Shown piece after piece: positions 7,211 to 15,531 of a DNA stretch of 64,000 nucleotides; position 1 is the stretch's first letter; each line of letters begins with the position of its first letter. Source of the stretch: Neobacillus nitrireducens. Lineage in GTDB: Bacteria > Bacillota > Bacilli > Bacillales > Cytobacillaceae. The stretch covers positions 1,488,001 to 1,552,000 of the forward strand of contig NZ_CP133262.1 in assembly GCF_030915405.1 (NCBI RefSeq). The letters run 5' to 3'. The notes beneath the pieces are model-generated. The model did no database searches, had not been told where the DNA came from, and was given only the letters and a program-made list of their open reading frames with translations. The translations under genes were made by a program, and so were the position numbers.

Positions 7211-7423
7211 ATGCAAGTTGATACCCAAAATATTAATAATTTTATACAACAAATAGGAAGAATAGCAGATAATCAAGCTGAATTTATGAAAATACAAAAT
7301 TATTTAGCAGAACTTCTTAAAACTACAAATATATTTTTAGGCATTATTTCTATATCATTAAGTGCTCTTGCAATAGTAAAAATTTATGAAGTAATACAGA
7401 ATAATAAAAATAAAAAAAACTAA
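7211..7423 (+). CDS. Small single-pass membrane protein, 70 residues
   Basis: ATG at 7211 lies 6 bases after GGAGGAG. Residues 1-40 are polar and helical (NINNFIQQIGRIADNQAEFMKIQNYLAELLK) and could form a coiled coil; residues ~41-60 are a membrane helix (IFLGIISISLSALAIVKIY), with a short lysine/asparagine tail inside. It runs opposite to the secreted gene at 6385 and shares its 150-bp promoter region. Function unknown; a helper or protective protein for the secreted neighbour is possible but unproven. Confidence 0.6.
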   Translation: MQVDTQNINNFIQQIGRIADNQAEFMKIQNYLAELLKTTNIFLGIISISLSALAIVKIYEVIQNNKNKKN

Positions 7424-7445
7424 ACGATATAGAAACAACAATTCT

Positions 7446-8090
7446 ATTCTGACTCTTCAGCTTCGTGATTTAGCTGATGCCAAATTATACACGATTCAAA
7501 CAAAAGCCGAGTGAATTCCCCAGTCTAGAAAATTTACTCCGTGGAAGAATCAATATAAAAATTATTATAGAATATTTTGATGACATACTCCGTTTAGTCC
7601 ATTCTATTAGAGTAGGAAAAGTGTCCGGGTCGCTTATCATGGGTAAATTAGGATCCTATGCAAGACAAAATAAACTAGCTACTGCTTTACGTAAAATGGG
7701 AAGGATAGAAAAGACCAATTTTATTTTAGATTACTTATCTAATGAAGCCTTACGACGTCGAATTCAGCGAGGATTAAATAAAGGCGAAGCCATGAACGGA
7801 CTTGCGAGAGCCTTGTCTTTTGGGAAACGAGGCGAATTACGAGAAAGAGGATTGCAAGATCAGCTACAACGAGCCAGTGCTTTAAACATTATAATTAATG
7901 CCATTAGCATATGGAATACCGTATATCTTACCGAAGCCACAAAATCACTTAAAGAAAAAGGAAATTTACAAGAAGACTTACTAAAGCATATTCCCCCCTT
8001 GGGATGGGAACATATTAATTTTCTTGGAGATACACATTTGATATGAAGAAAGTAGCTAGCTTAGAGTCACTCAGACCTCTTAATCAATGA
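7446..8090 (+). pseudogene. tnpA: Decayed C-terminal end of a second Tn3-type transposase
   Basis: The translation matches the last ~200 residues of the intact TnpA upstream (for example GEAMNGLARALSFGKRGELRER and ASALNIIINAISIWNTVYLTEATK) but differs enough to come from another element. At least two frame breaks are visible: near 7490, where LRDLADAKLYTIQTK shifts into PSEFPSLENLLRGR, and near 8030, where ...HINFLG shifts before TFDMKKVASLESLRPLNQ. The N-terminal ~780 residues are absent. It cannot make a working transposase. Confidence 0.9.
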
Positions 8091-8093
8091 ATT

Positions 8094-8134
8094 AAAGCCG
8101 ATGATTCCTTAGTGTAGGAAAAATCGGCTTTTCT
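8094..8134 (+). terminator. Terminator after the tnpA remnant
   Basis: AAAGCCGATGATTCCT pairs with AGGAAAAATCGGCTTTT. It is the counterpart of the hairpin after the intact tnpA and nearly the same as the orphan hairpin at 15035. Confidence 0.7.
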
Positions 8135-8148
8135 TATGTCGAAATTTG

Positions 8149-8187
8149 CTTAGTATATAATATCTGCGTTGTGTCAGTAGGACCCCC
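8149..8187 (-). repeat. Terminal inverted repeat of the second Tn3-type element
   Basis: Read inward on the minus strand it starts GGGGTCCTACTGACACAACG and ends ATACTAAG, with the family's GGGG tip and TAAG inner end, but differs clearly from the repeat at 6122-6160. It sits at the expected distance after the tnpA remnant. The 257 bp between it and the ABC gene at 8445 show no gene that I can support. Confidence 0.6.
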
Positions 8188-8444
8188 TTTTGCAGCCTAT
8201 TTTCAACTTCCTGCAAAGCATCAGCAGTTGATTTCATTGATATCACCGTCCAAAATTGAGACATCTTATATTCGACGGGTGATACCAAAATCCTTCAAGA
8301 CGAGTATAAAAAAAGAAAAGTTTAAGTTCAATTTATACAGAATCGCCTCGGTATTTATTTTGCAAGAATCAAGTTAATAGAAAGTTACTTCAATTCTTTT
8401 TTAGAAAATCCCGATGATTTACTGATTTTGACTTTTTAAAAAAG

Positions 8445-9086
8445 CTAAATTATTTTCTCAAGTTTAAAATTATTAATTCTATAGACACTGTCGCAAAGTA
8501 TGTCAATATCCTCTTGATTATGACTTGTAATCAGAATAGTTCTTCCCTCTTTTTTATATGATATCAACAAATTTCTAATATCTCTTACACTATCAGCATC
8601 CAAGGCATTAAACGGTTCGTCCAAGATTAGAACTTGTTGATCCTCCATTATTGCTTGAGCAATGGCCAGTTTCTGCTTCATTCCCAAAGAATAGTTCTTA
8701 ACTTTTTGGCTGGATTCTGGTTGTAATCCAACTAACTCCATTATCTCCCAAATTTTCACTTCATCAATTACCCCTCGAATTGAAGCTAACTCTTTAAGGT
8801 TTTGAAAACCTGTTTTATTAGCTATATAACCAGGACGATCGATAATAATTCCGAAATTATTCGGAAATCTATTTTTATTTTGGCCTATTGGTTCACCTTT
8901 TAAAATAACATTACCTTCATCGGGAAAAATAAACCCGCAAATCATTTTAAAGAGGACAGACTTGCCTGACCCATTTGGTCCTACTATGCCATAAATCCTA
9001 CCTTTTTCAACATTAAAGTTGACATGATTGAATAAGGTATTACCTTTAAAACTTTTACTTACGTTTTCTAATACGATTATAGACAT
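8445..9086 (-). CDS. ABC transporter ATP-binding protein
   Basis: The 213-residue ATPase has Walker A GPNGSGKS near residue 35, the signature YSLGMKQK near 132, Walker B LILDEPF near 155, and a switch histidine in ITSHNQED. The chosen ATG at 9086 is preceded by GGGCGGTG; an ATG at 9101 overlaps the previous stop codon but has no ribosome site. It powers the complex formed with the two membrane proteins upstream in the same operon. Small ATPases of this kind serve in export of, or immunity to, peptides; the divergent secreted-peptide gene fits that. Confidence 0.93.
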   Translation of the reverse strand: MSIIVLENVSKSFKGNTLFNHVNFNVEKGRIYGIVGPNGSGKSVLFKMICGFIFPDEGNVILKGEPIGQNKNRFPNNFGIIIDRPGYIANKTGFQNLKELASIRGVIDEVKIWEIMELVGLQPESSQKVKNYSLGMKQKLAIAQAIMEDQQVLILDEPFNALDADSVRDIRNLLISYKKEGRTILITSHNQEDIDILCDSVYRINNFKLEKII

Positions 9087-9100
9087 ATAAACACCGCCCA

Positions 9101-10600
9101 TTATTTAAATTTTAAGCTTTTCTTGAAAAAGTATCTAATTATTAATAAGGATGCGATAATCATAAAAGTTAAAAGTGTCGCCACGTATATGATTGAATGG
9201 TCAATTAATGCTGAAAAACTATTAATACCAACGGGATTAAATTCAAAAGAATTCAATCCCGGTAACATTAAAACCATAAATAAACTGATTAATATTAATA
9301 CGTATGAGGAGTCTTTACATGACCAGATTAAGATAAAAACAGCTAATATATAAAATGTTAATTGTAAGAAACTATTTATTAAAAAGTGCGTTAACAAGTC
9401 ACTTACGGGTATTGAAAGCATAGTGGTGTTGAGGTTCATTTTCAATCCCATACTCAATCCAATTGTAAGAGTAATAAAGGTTAATCCGACAATGAATAGG
9501 ATAACTGTAATTAATAACCTCTTAAACCACGACCAAAACCATCTGTATAGACTTTTATATCGAATAAGTTTGTAATATCCCATTAATTCAATTTCATTAA
9601 CTAAGAATAGACTAACTAAATATATAAACCCAAAAAACACAATGCAATAAAAGAAATAAGACGAATAGGAAAAACCTGCAGCACCCGTCCCTCTATAAGA
9701 TAATAAAAAAAGATCCCATATAGTAGCATCAGAAGAACGTATTGAGTTTGCATTTGACAGGATTCCAGATAAACACAGAATTAAATAGACAATCATGGGA
9801 CCAAATTGTTTAATTAGTGAATAAAATTTCAATTTACTTATATCAACAAAATTCATTAAAAATACCGTTATTCCTATAGAAATTAGTATAATTAAGAACA
9901 CGACAGGTACAGTTAATGAAGATGTTACTTGTATGAGGGAAAAATAAGAAATAGGATTTAAGAAAGAAAGCTTCACAGGTAGCAGTTTAAAAGCGCTCAC
10001 TCCTCCAAAAAAAATGAGTGCACAAGCAAAAAGAATAAAACTCCTATTTTTTACAAAAAGATAAATAAGTGCTATTAAGGTATGTAAAAGAGATGCTGTT
10101 ACAACCAATAAGAATAATTGCAATATCAAAGCCAAAACAGGCTGCTGAACAGTACCTGCTACATCCGATAGGGTATTTAAAAAGATCTCTGACTTGCTAA
10201 ACTGGCTCCATATTGAGGAGTATGGCAAGCCTATCATCATAAAAAAAGAAATAAATACCCAAATGAATAACAAAGGGCTGACATTTCTCCAAAAATGCTT
10301 AATAGAGTGAAAGATCCATTTTTTATAAGAACCGATACGAATTAGTGCTTGTTCACTAAATTGATAATGAGTTGATTGAAGAGAAAAAAACATTAGTAAT
10401 GGAAAGATAAGATACACAATGAGATACATATCATTCATTAACTGTAATGTAATATCCCAGCCATTAATTAAGAGGCTGTGTTCTTGAGAATACCCTAAAA
10501 TGGGTTTCCTGAGTAACGAACCGTAACAATAAATAATCACTCCAAATAGTAACCATTTAATACTTATGAGTTCTTCAAAAAAATCTTTAACCTTTTTCAT
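9101..10600 (-). CDS. Large ABC transporter membrane protein, 499 residues
   Basis: The protein is almost wholly hydrophobic, with about 10-12 predicted membrane helices in two halves, and short charged loops. It begins MKKVKDFFEELISIKWLLFG. It has no extracellular domain or catalytic motif I can see. It lies between a 258-residue permease (4-bp gap) and the ATPase, so the three genes form one operon. Size and topology recall the membrane proteins linked to small bacteriocin systems, but I could not match a named family. Confidence 0.85.
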   Translation of the reverse strand: MKKVKDFFEELISIKWLLFGVIIYCYGSLLRKPILGYSQEHSLLINGWDITLQLMNDMYLIVYLIFPLLMFFSLQSTHYQFSEQALIRIGSYKKWIFHSIKHFWRNVSPLLFIWVFISFFMMIGLPYSSIWSQFSKSEIFLNTLSDVAGTVQQPVLALILQLFLLVVTASLLHTLIALIYLFVKNRSFILFACALIFFGGVSAFKLLPVKLSFLNPISYFSLIQVTSSLTVPVVFLIILISIGITVFLMNFVDISKLKFYSLIKQFGPMIVYLILCLSGILSNANSIRSSDATIWDLFLLSYRGTGAAGFSYSSYFFYCIVFFGFIYLVSLFLVNEIELMGYYKLIRYKSLYRWFWSWFKRLLITVILFIVGLTFITLTIGLSMGLKMNLNTTMLSIPVSDLLTHFLINSFLQLTFYILAVFILIWSCKDSSYVLILISLFMVLMLPGLNSFEFNPVGINSFSALIDHSIIYVATLLTFMIIASLLIIRYFFKKSLKFK

Positions 10601-10604
10601 ATCT

Positions 10605-11381
10605 TTACGTCACCTCATTGCTACGCCGCAGAGAAACCAATAAAATAATTAAGATTAATAATAAAACTAAAAAAGGAATAAGAACTGTCCATAACGGCTG
10701 CTGTTCAATATTAAATGGAAAAACTGTACTTATTGGTGAGAATCTGGCTACTCCCAAAACACCTGCTATAAAGTTAAAAATATGGTAGAAAAGAAAGGGT
10801 GCAGATAATGCAATAAACCGGGATTTAATTAATAACAATAGAGAAAAAGAAATAGTTGAATATACTACCGCGTTGATGGTGACCCACAATGAATAGATTA
10901 CCCCATAAGACATTTTCCCTAAAAACAGAAATTGAGAAAAGGTGACGTCGGACGAACCTTGAAAAAACGATGATGGAGCGTATTTTACAATGCCGAGTTT
11001 GGGTTCGATATATACTGCAAAAATAAATGGTATAAAAATCATCATGAATGTTACCAATGCAGTTAATAATGCATTAGTTATTCCCTTGCTTAATAGATAT
11101 ACGTTCTTTGGAATTCTAGGTTGAACATAAGTTATGTAATTATTTTTAAGTTCTTGTATAAATGTTTGCAAGAAAATAAAAATAACTATTACAGGGAAAA
11201 GTAAAGGAATTATACCTGAAACTATTGATTGGAATAATTCAATTTGATTGTAAAACATATAACCGTCTTTATACTGAAAAAATGAAATAGCAGGTATTAA
11301 GATAATAATAATTGCCCAAATTAATAGATTTATACTTGTAATACATCTTTTCAATTCTACCATTAAATGATTTTTTAACAT
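10605..11381 (-). CDS. ABC-2 type permease, 258 residues
   Basis: Six hydrophobic helices follow a cytoplasmic N-terminus (MLKNHLMVELKRCI), the topology of ABC-2 permeases. The segment between helices 2 and 3 carries the short polar loop usual for this family. It is the first gene of the minus-strand operon with the 499-residue membrane protein and the ATPase. The 139-bp spacer upstream is shared with the divergent secreted 132-residue gene, so both may be controlled together. Confidence 0.85.
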   Translation of the reverse strand: MLKNHLMVELKRCITSINLLIWAIIIILIPAISFFQYKDGYMFYNQIELFQSIVSGIIPLLFPVIVIFIFLQTFIQELKNNYITYVQPRIPKNVYLLSKGITNALLTALVTFMMIFIPFIFAVYIEPKLGIVKYAPSSFFQGSSDVTFSQFLFLGKMSYGVIYSLWVTINAVVYSTISFSLLLLIKSRFIALSAPFLFYHIFNFIAGVLGVARFSPISTVFPFNIEQQPLWTVLIPFLVLLLILIILLVSLRRSNEVT

Positions 11382-11520
11382 TGTAAAGCCCTCTCTTAAC
11401 TAAGTTTACACTTCCGACTAATGGATTATAACATTAATTGGTGAAAATATAAATATTTACAAATATTCTATTATAATAGTAATATAATAGCTGTAATTAA
11501 CAATTTTAGGAGGAAATTAC

Positions 11521-11919
11521 ATAAAAAAGAAGAAACTAGCAATTTTAGGGTTATCAGTTTGTTTACTATCAACAGCGGGAATCGCACAAGCTGGCTCCTA
11601 TGGATTCAATGAAAATGTAGGAGCATTCAATGGATCAGCTACTACTGATTGGAAAACTGATCCAACACCTGGTGATTTGAATGTTTTTGTTAATATGTCG
11701 AATGTGGGTGGAGACTATACAGTTGATGTACGAGATAATATGAAGAAAACCGCCACAGGTGCTACTTCCAATACCGGATGGGTACAATCAGTGGGAGACG
11801 AAGAAGCATTTAGATGGACAGGAGCCCGCACTGGTGCTTATCAGGATCGCATTCAGTTTAGTAACGACCTTACAACTCCTGTTATGGTAAATGTATATGG
11901 AATTTGGGAGAACAATTAA
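11521..11919 (+). CDS. Secreted 132-residue protein, apparent AUA start
   Basis: Seven bases after a perfect AGGAGG at 11508-11513 stands ATA, followed in frame by a complete signal peptide: KKKKLAILGLSVCLLSTAG, then AQA-GS. No ATG, GTG or TTG lies at a usable position; the first internal ATG (MNVF, 11677) would drop the signal peptide. The mature ~108 residues are Gly/Asn/Thr/Asp-rich, cysteine-free and end YGIWENN. ATA is either a rare start codon or a disabling mutation of ATG. The divergent ABC operon suggests a secreted antimicrobial or immunity-linked peptide; the family is not recognised. Confidence 0.72.
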   Translation: MKKKKLAILGLSVCLLSTAGIAQAGSYGFNENVGAFNGSATTDWKTDPTPGDLNVFVNMSNVGGDYTVDVRDNMKKTATGATSNTGWVQSVGDEEAFRWTGARTGAYQDRIQFSNDLTTPVMVNVYGIWENN

Positions 11920-11952
11920 AAACTTAATCTAAGAGACAATTTACATATAAAT

Positions 11953-11987
11953 AAACTCCTCTGGACATAAAGCCTAGTGGAGTTTTC
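11953..11987 (+). terminator. Terminator after the 132-residue secreted gene
   Basis: AAACTCC..CT pairs with AG.GGAGTTTT, followed by CCTTTTG. It lies 33 bp beyond the stop codon. Confidence 0.65.
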
Positions 11988-12174
11988 CTTTTGATACCTC
12001 TTTAAAATAGGGTGCTATTTTCATGCCCACCTGATTCATAAAATTTGCAGCTTTTAACTGGCCGGACTTCCCACTAAATTCAAGCTGTTAACTTTTTTAG
12101 ACCTATTTGAAAAAATTACATCGCCAGTGTTCATTTACTTATCGCCTCTTAGATAAAGTTTCAAAATTAATACG

Positions 12175-13167
12175 TTAATATTTATCAATCGTAGCACCAA
12201 GGACCGATGCTCGGATGAAATCAAGGTTTTGGAAACGTTTAAGCTCCATTGCAGTCCCGGTTACAACGGCTCCGTTAATTCGGATTTTTCCTTTTGTCGT
12301 TTGGGTATTGTCTTTAATTCCCTTTAGAGCATCTTTAATTGAACTTTTATGGCTGCCTTTTTTGATTAATTGTTCAAGAATGTTGATAAACCGTTGCCCA
12401 TTTTCTTCAGAATAAGGAGGTTCAGGTGTGACCTGAAACCCAAAGGCGCCTCCACCTCCCTTGGTCTTTAAACTATCCCTATCTAGATTCCTTTCCATTC
12501 TTTCCATTTGAGTGGCTGTCGTTGTATCGACCCATAGCCAATTGACGTTTTCGTGACCAAGAATATCAGCTACCTCCGAAATTGTCATAGGTTCCTTAAA
12601 GGAAAGAGCAACCTCGATTAACGCATTATTCTCCAAGTTAACTGTGCTATCGAATTCTTGTGGCAAATAGTCATAAGACAAACTAGGATAATAGAAATCA
12701 ATTTTTCTTTCATTATTAAAGTCATTATAGCGAACGTACCTTTTAGCTTCTTCATTTAATGTATTGACTTCAACCATTCCGCTTCCTTTTTCGATGGTGT
12801 CTATCTTTCCGAAAAGAGGGATTTTTTCAGTCTTTTTATCCCAAAGAATAGAACGATCGCCAATAGTTTTACGATATGTAGTCTCTTCTGTTATGCTAAA
12901 AAGGTTGTAGTTATAGGTAGTACCCCCATCTGAAATATTGGCTCCGTGAACACTATTGTAAAGAGAATCCTGATTCTCTATTCGTTTCGTTAGAATATAT
13001 TGACTACCCATAAAAAGAATGGTTAATAAGATGGTAGTTGTAAGAACCGCAATGAATACATATTTAATTGTTTGCTTTCTTCTTGATTTTTTGACGACCT
13101 TCTGAAAAGAAGGACTACTCATAAAATTGATTTCCTCCCCTTTTTTTGGTTTGTTATTATCGGTCAT
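12175..13167 (-). CDS. Membrane anti-sigma factor of the Sigma_reg type
   Basis: This 330-residue protein has a cytoplasmic N-terminus of ~34 residues containing FMSSPSFQKVVKKSRRKQTI, one membrane helix (residues ~36-57), and a large extracellular part. The N-terminal pattern and the closing block (ending ASVLGATIDKY) match the Sigma_reg_N and Sigma_reg_C domains of anti-sigma factors for ECF sigma factors in Bacillus. Its start overlaps the sigma gene's end by 11 bp, so they are translationally coupled. It likely holds the sigma factor at the membrane until an envelope signal arrives. Confidence 0.85.
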   Translation of the reverse strand: MTDNNKPKKGEEINFMSSPSFQKVVKKSRRKQTIKYVFIAVLTTTILLTILFMGSQYILTKRIENQDSLYNSVHGANISDGGTTYNYNLFSITEETTYRKTIGDRSILWDKKTEKIPLFGKIDTIEKGSGMVEVNTLNEEAKRYVRYNDFNNERKIDFYYPSLSYDYLPQEFDSTVNLENNALIEVALSFKEPMTISEVADILGHENVNWLWVDTTTATQMERMERNLDRDSLKTKGGGGAFGFQVTPEPPYSEENGQRFINILEQLIKKGSHKSSIKDALKGIKDNTQTTKGKIRINGAVVTGTAMELKRFQNLDFIRASVLGATIDKY

Positions 13168-13660
13168 GATTTACCTCCTTATAAGTTTTCTCTAACATTT
13201 TCCTAGCCCTAAATAAATTCGTTTTAATTGAACTAACACTTATTTCCAATAGCTTCGAAATTTCTTCGTATGTTAAACCTAATTGATACTTTAAAAGCAA
13301 CAACTCTTGGAAATGTAGTTTTAACAGTGAAAGCGCTTTTCCAAGCTCCTCGTTCCTTTCCTTTTCGAGAAAAATTGTCTCTGGAAGCTCTTTTATATCT
13401 ACTTTTAAAAGCCCCACATTTAAATTCATGTCATACTTCCCATACTTCCGGCATTGATCATAATAAAAATTTAATGCCACTCGTATTAACCAACTACGTA
13501 TTCTTGAAATCTGGATTGAATCGCAGTAAAGCAGGTATCTATAAGCAGCTTCCTGAACAGCATCTTCTGCATCCGCATGTGGAATATTCAATTTTCGTAG
13601 ATACCTATACACGATATTAAGTTCTGAATTGAGTTCTTTATGCTTATTTATTCCATCCAT
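13157..13660 (-). CDS. ECF-type RNA polymerase sigma factor
   Basis: At 167 residues it has the ECF size. Region 2 includes HADAEDAVQEAAYRYLLYCDS and IRSWLIRVALNFYYDQCRK; region 4 has LLLLKYQLGLTYEEISKLLEISVSSIKTNLFRARKMLEK, a normal helix-turn-helix. ATG at 13660 lies six bases after AGGAGG. The anti-sigma gene follows with an overlap. As in the B. subtilis sigY operon, which also pairs an ECF sigma factor with ABC transporter genes, this pair may control the neighbouring secreted proteins and transporter; that link is inference. Confidence 0.93.
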   Translation of the reverse strand: MDGINKHKELNSELNIVYRYLRKLNIPHADAEDAVQEAAYRYLLYCDSIQISRIRSWLIRVALNFYYDQCRKYGKYDMNLNVGLLKVDIKELPETIFLEKERNEELGKALSLLKLHFQELLLLKYQLGLTYEEISKLLEISVSSIKTNLFRARKMLEKTYKEVNHDR

Positions 13661-13737
13661 CATCGTCCTCCTGCTATCTAGACGTACAGCATAACAAAAA
13701 GTTTACAATTGTTTTTTATACTGTTATAAAAACAAGA

Positions 13738-13768
13738 GTACCACCAACACACATAATGTTGGTGGTAC
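13738..13768 (-). terminator. Strong hairpin between secreted gene and sigma operon
   Basis: GTACCACCAAC pairs perfectly with GTTGGTGGTAC around a 9-nt loop. It lies between the 3' end of the minus-strand gene at 13898 and the sigma gene start, insulating the sigma operon from upstream transcription. Confidence 0.65.
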
Positions 13769-13897
13769 CTATTTTCAATGTATAGTTTAATAAGACGGTA
13801 GAAAGTAAGTATTGGAAATTCGGCAGTCGTCGTATTGTAGCCCTAATTTCTCGTTTCGATTATCCACATTAGTTTTAGTTTTAGTTTTACTCTCTTT

Positions 13898-14443
13898 TTA
13901 ATCATACCATTCTGTAGTAACACTATCTAATGGATTTGTTAATTTATTCAGGAATAGTTCTGCTTTTCCGGAAACTCCATCACTATCAGGTAAACCACTC
14001 ACATCAAATGTTACTCCATAGGTCCCGGACGAATAAAGTTTAAAATCAGATACAAGATCATCATCTATCGGGTCGTCTTCATATAATTTATACCACCAAG
14101 TACCTGAAAAGGGTTGAGAAATATGAATTAAAAGATTTCCTCCACCAGAATAAAATGTTTTTGACTGACTTTTAAAGGTGGATGTACCCAGGTAATCCCA
14201 TTCACCTGCACCTAGTATAGAGATGCCTGAATTCGGCGTAGACATTTGTGTTGGAATTGAAACATCCGATAGTTTACTAAGTTGAATAATTCTAGCATTA
14301 ATTTTATCATAGGTTGCATCTTGATTTACGTTTGGGTTAGTATTGTTTTTACTTTCGTTTAATTCAGCAGCACTAGCATGGTAACTAAAATTTGTTACAC
14401 CAATCACAAATAGAGTTACAAAAAGAAATACTAATTTTTTCAA
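13898..14443 (-). CDS. Secreted 181-residue protein, function unknown
   Basis: The start is TTG at 14443, after GGAGGGGATAAAAT. The signal peptide MKKLVFLFVTLFVIGV ends near ASA-AEL at residue 26. A polar, Asn-rich segment follows (to ~residue 75), then a beta-type domain with SGTWWYKLYEDD and SSGTYGVTFDVSG. It is cysteine-free. I do not recognise the family. It shares secretion, size class and accessory setting with the proteins at 196, 6385 and 11521, and lies upstream of the ECF sigma operon on the same strand. Confidence 0.75.
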   Translation of the reverse strand: MKKLVFLFVTLFVIGVTNFSYHASAAELNESKNNTNPNVNQDATYDKINARIIQLSKLSDVSIPTQMSTPNSGISILGAGEWDYLGTSTFKSQSKTFYSGGGNLLIHISQPFSGTWWYKLYEDDPIDDDLVSDFKLYSSGTYGVTFDVSGLPDSDGVSGKAELFLNKLTNPLDSVTTEWYD

Positions 14444-14744
14444 ATTTTATCCCCTCCAATAAAACATTTTTTACTAATTAAACTATTAGGGCTCATTTAC
14501 TCCCTATTAGACAATTAATTTCCTCCTATCATTTACTATATTTTAATAATTTACCTCTTTAGTATATTATTACCAATATTAATTTTCAATAACATTTAAT
14601 GTAATTACCATATTGCGAAAATTTAATATTTATATAATCGCAATATACTAAAGTATTTTGAACGATAAAAGGTATTTGTTGTATTGAACATATAGGGAGC
14701 CATAACAATTTTCCCTAGATTTAATTTAAACTTACGAAATCCTA
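14444..14744. other. AT-rich spacer with an inverted repeat
   Basis: No gene is visible. It should hold the promoter of the secreted 181-residue gene. At 14611-14645 an inverted repeat TATTGCG...CGCAATA (21-nt spacer, very AT-rich) is present and could be a regulator site. Confidence 0.4.
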
Positions 14745-14900
14745 TTAATACCACTTAAAACAAGAATCTAGGAAAATAGATATAAAAATAATAATAATTA
14801 CCAAAATAGCTCCTTTCATTTGTTGTTTTTCTTCCTTTTTTTGCTGTAATTGCTCCCTATATTGGAGTTGTATCTTCTTTTTCTTATAATCTAATTTCAT
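14745..14900 (-). CDS. Small 51-residue membrane protein
   Basis: ATG at 14900 lies five bases after GGAGAG. The first ~28 residues are strongly basic and Gln-rich (KLDYKKKKIQLQYREQLQQK), then a hydrophobic helix (GAILVIIIIFISIFL), ending SCFKWY and a TAA stop. This gives a single-pass protein with a positively charged cytoplasmic tail. The frame is clean and the ribosome site is good, which supports a real small gene; no function can be assigned. Confidence 0.55.
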   Translation of the reverse strand: MKLDYKKKKIQLQYREQLQQKKEEKQQMKGAILVIIIIFISIFLDSCFKWY

Positions 14901-15034
14901 ATGAACTCTCCTTAATAAATAAAATTTCTATTATATTATTCCATCACCGTATATATACAAATAGAGTTTAAAAAGATTATGTGGAATAATTGGTAAATTC
15001 TCATTAAAGTTCTTACCCTTTTTGTGTTAGTAAT

Positions 15035-15077
15035 CAAAAAACCGATAATTCCTTATCTAGGAAGAATCGGCTTTTTA
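15035..15077 (+). terminator. Orphan terminator resembling the tnpA terminators
   Basis: AAAAAACCGATAATTCCT pairs with AGGAAGAATCGGCTTTTT. The stem and loop positions match the hairpin after the tnpA remnant at 8094, yet no transposase sequence lies upstream. It may mark another, almost erased, Tn3-type end. Confidence 0.65.
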
Positions 15078-15408
15078 TTTCTATATTTTATATTCGTATA
15101 CTATGGGATACTAATTTTAAAATCTTATTTTCTTTATTCATTAAAATCCACCGGGTAGAATTAATATCTACTGCTTCAGGATGGACCTACCGAAAACTTT
15201 TTTAAAACCAGTTTATTAGTCGAATTTATTTTTCAATGTGGTGTCTTTTTTTCATTATTATTAAAAGATACATAGCTACAGTGAACTGAAGGATAGATAA
15301 AATTAATAAAAATTGACCTATAGACTGGGGAAAAATGCAAGTGACTCCGAGGTTTATTATACTACCTATTATGATAATTAATCAATGCGTGTTTTGACGG
15401 TATAAATA
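15078..15408. other. Region with only gene debris
   Basis: No intact gene is visible. On the minus strand, 15226-15381 is an open, hydrophobic frame (ending LLIIMKKRHHIEK) that looks like the tail of a two-helix membrane protein, but it has no start codon with a ribosome site. Confidence 0.4.
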
Positions 15409-15519
15409 CTATTGATTTTTCAAATCAATACCTAAGGTTCTACGAAGCTCAATCGGAATAACAATTCTCGCTAATTCACCAACTTTACTGATAATTCCAG
15501 TACTTTTCATTGCCTTCAT
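15409..15519 (-). pseudogene. Truncated AbrB-family regulator, 36 residues
   Basis: ATG at 15519 follows AAGGGAGAG. The peptide contains MKSTGIISKVGELARIVIPI then ELRRTLGIDLKNQ and stops. This is the first half of the AbrB/SpoVT swapped-hairpin DNA-binding domain, which normally runs on for about 15 more residues to complete the fold (~53 residues in AbrB). It lies 13 bp after the last gene of the conjugation operon. It is probably a broken copy; a short functional competitor cannot be excluded. Confidence 0.7.
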
Positions 15520-15531
15520 TCACTCTCCCTT

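Noticed and set aside
8171..8377. 68-codon plus-strand open frame after the second terminal repeat
   Set aside because: It begins inside the terminal repeat, has no ribosome site and its composition is not protein-like.
13328..13341. TGAAAGCGCTTTTC, a near-CRE site
   Set aside because: It lies inside the ECF sigma coding region with no promoter next to it; codon content explains it.
15226..15381. Hydrophobic open frame on the minus strand that could be a small two-helix membrane protein
   Set aside because: No ATG, GTG or TTG with a ribosome site at its head; more likely the remains of a gene.
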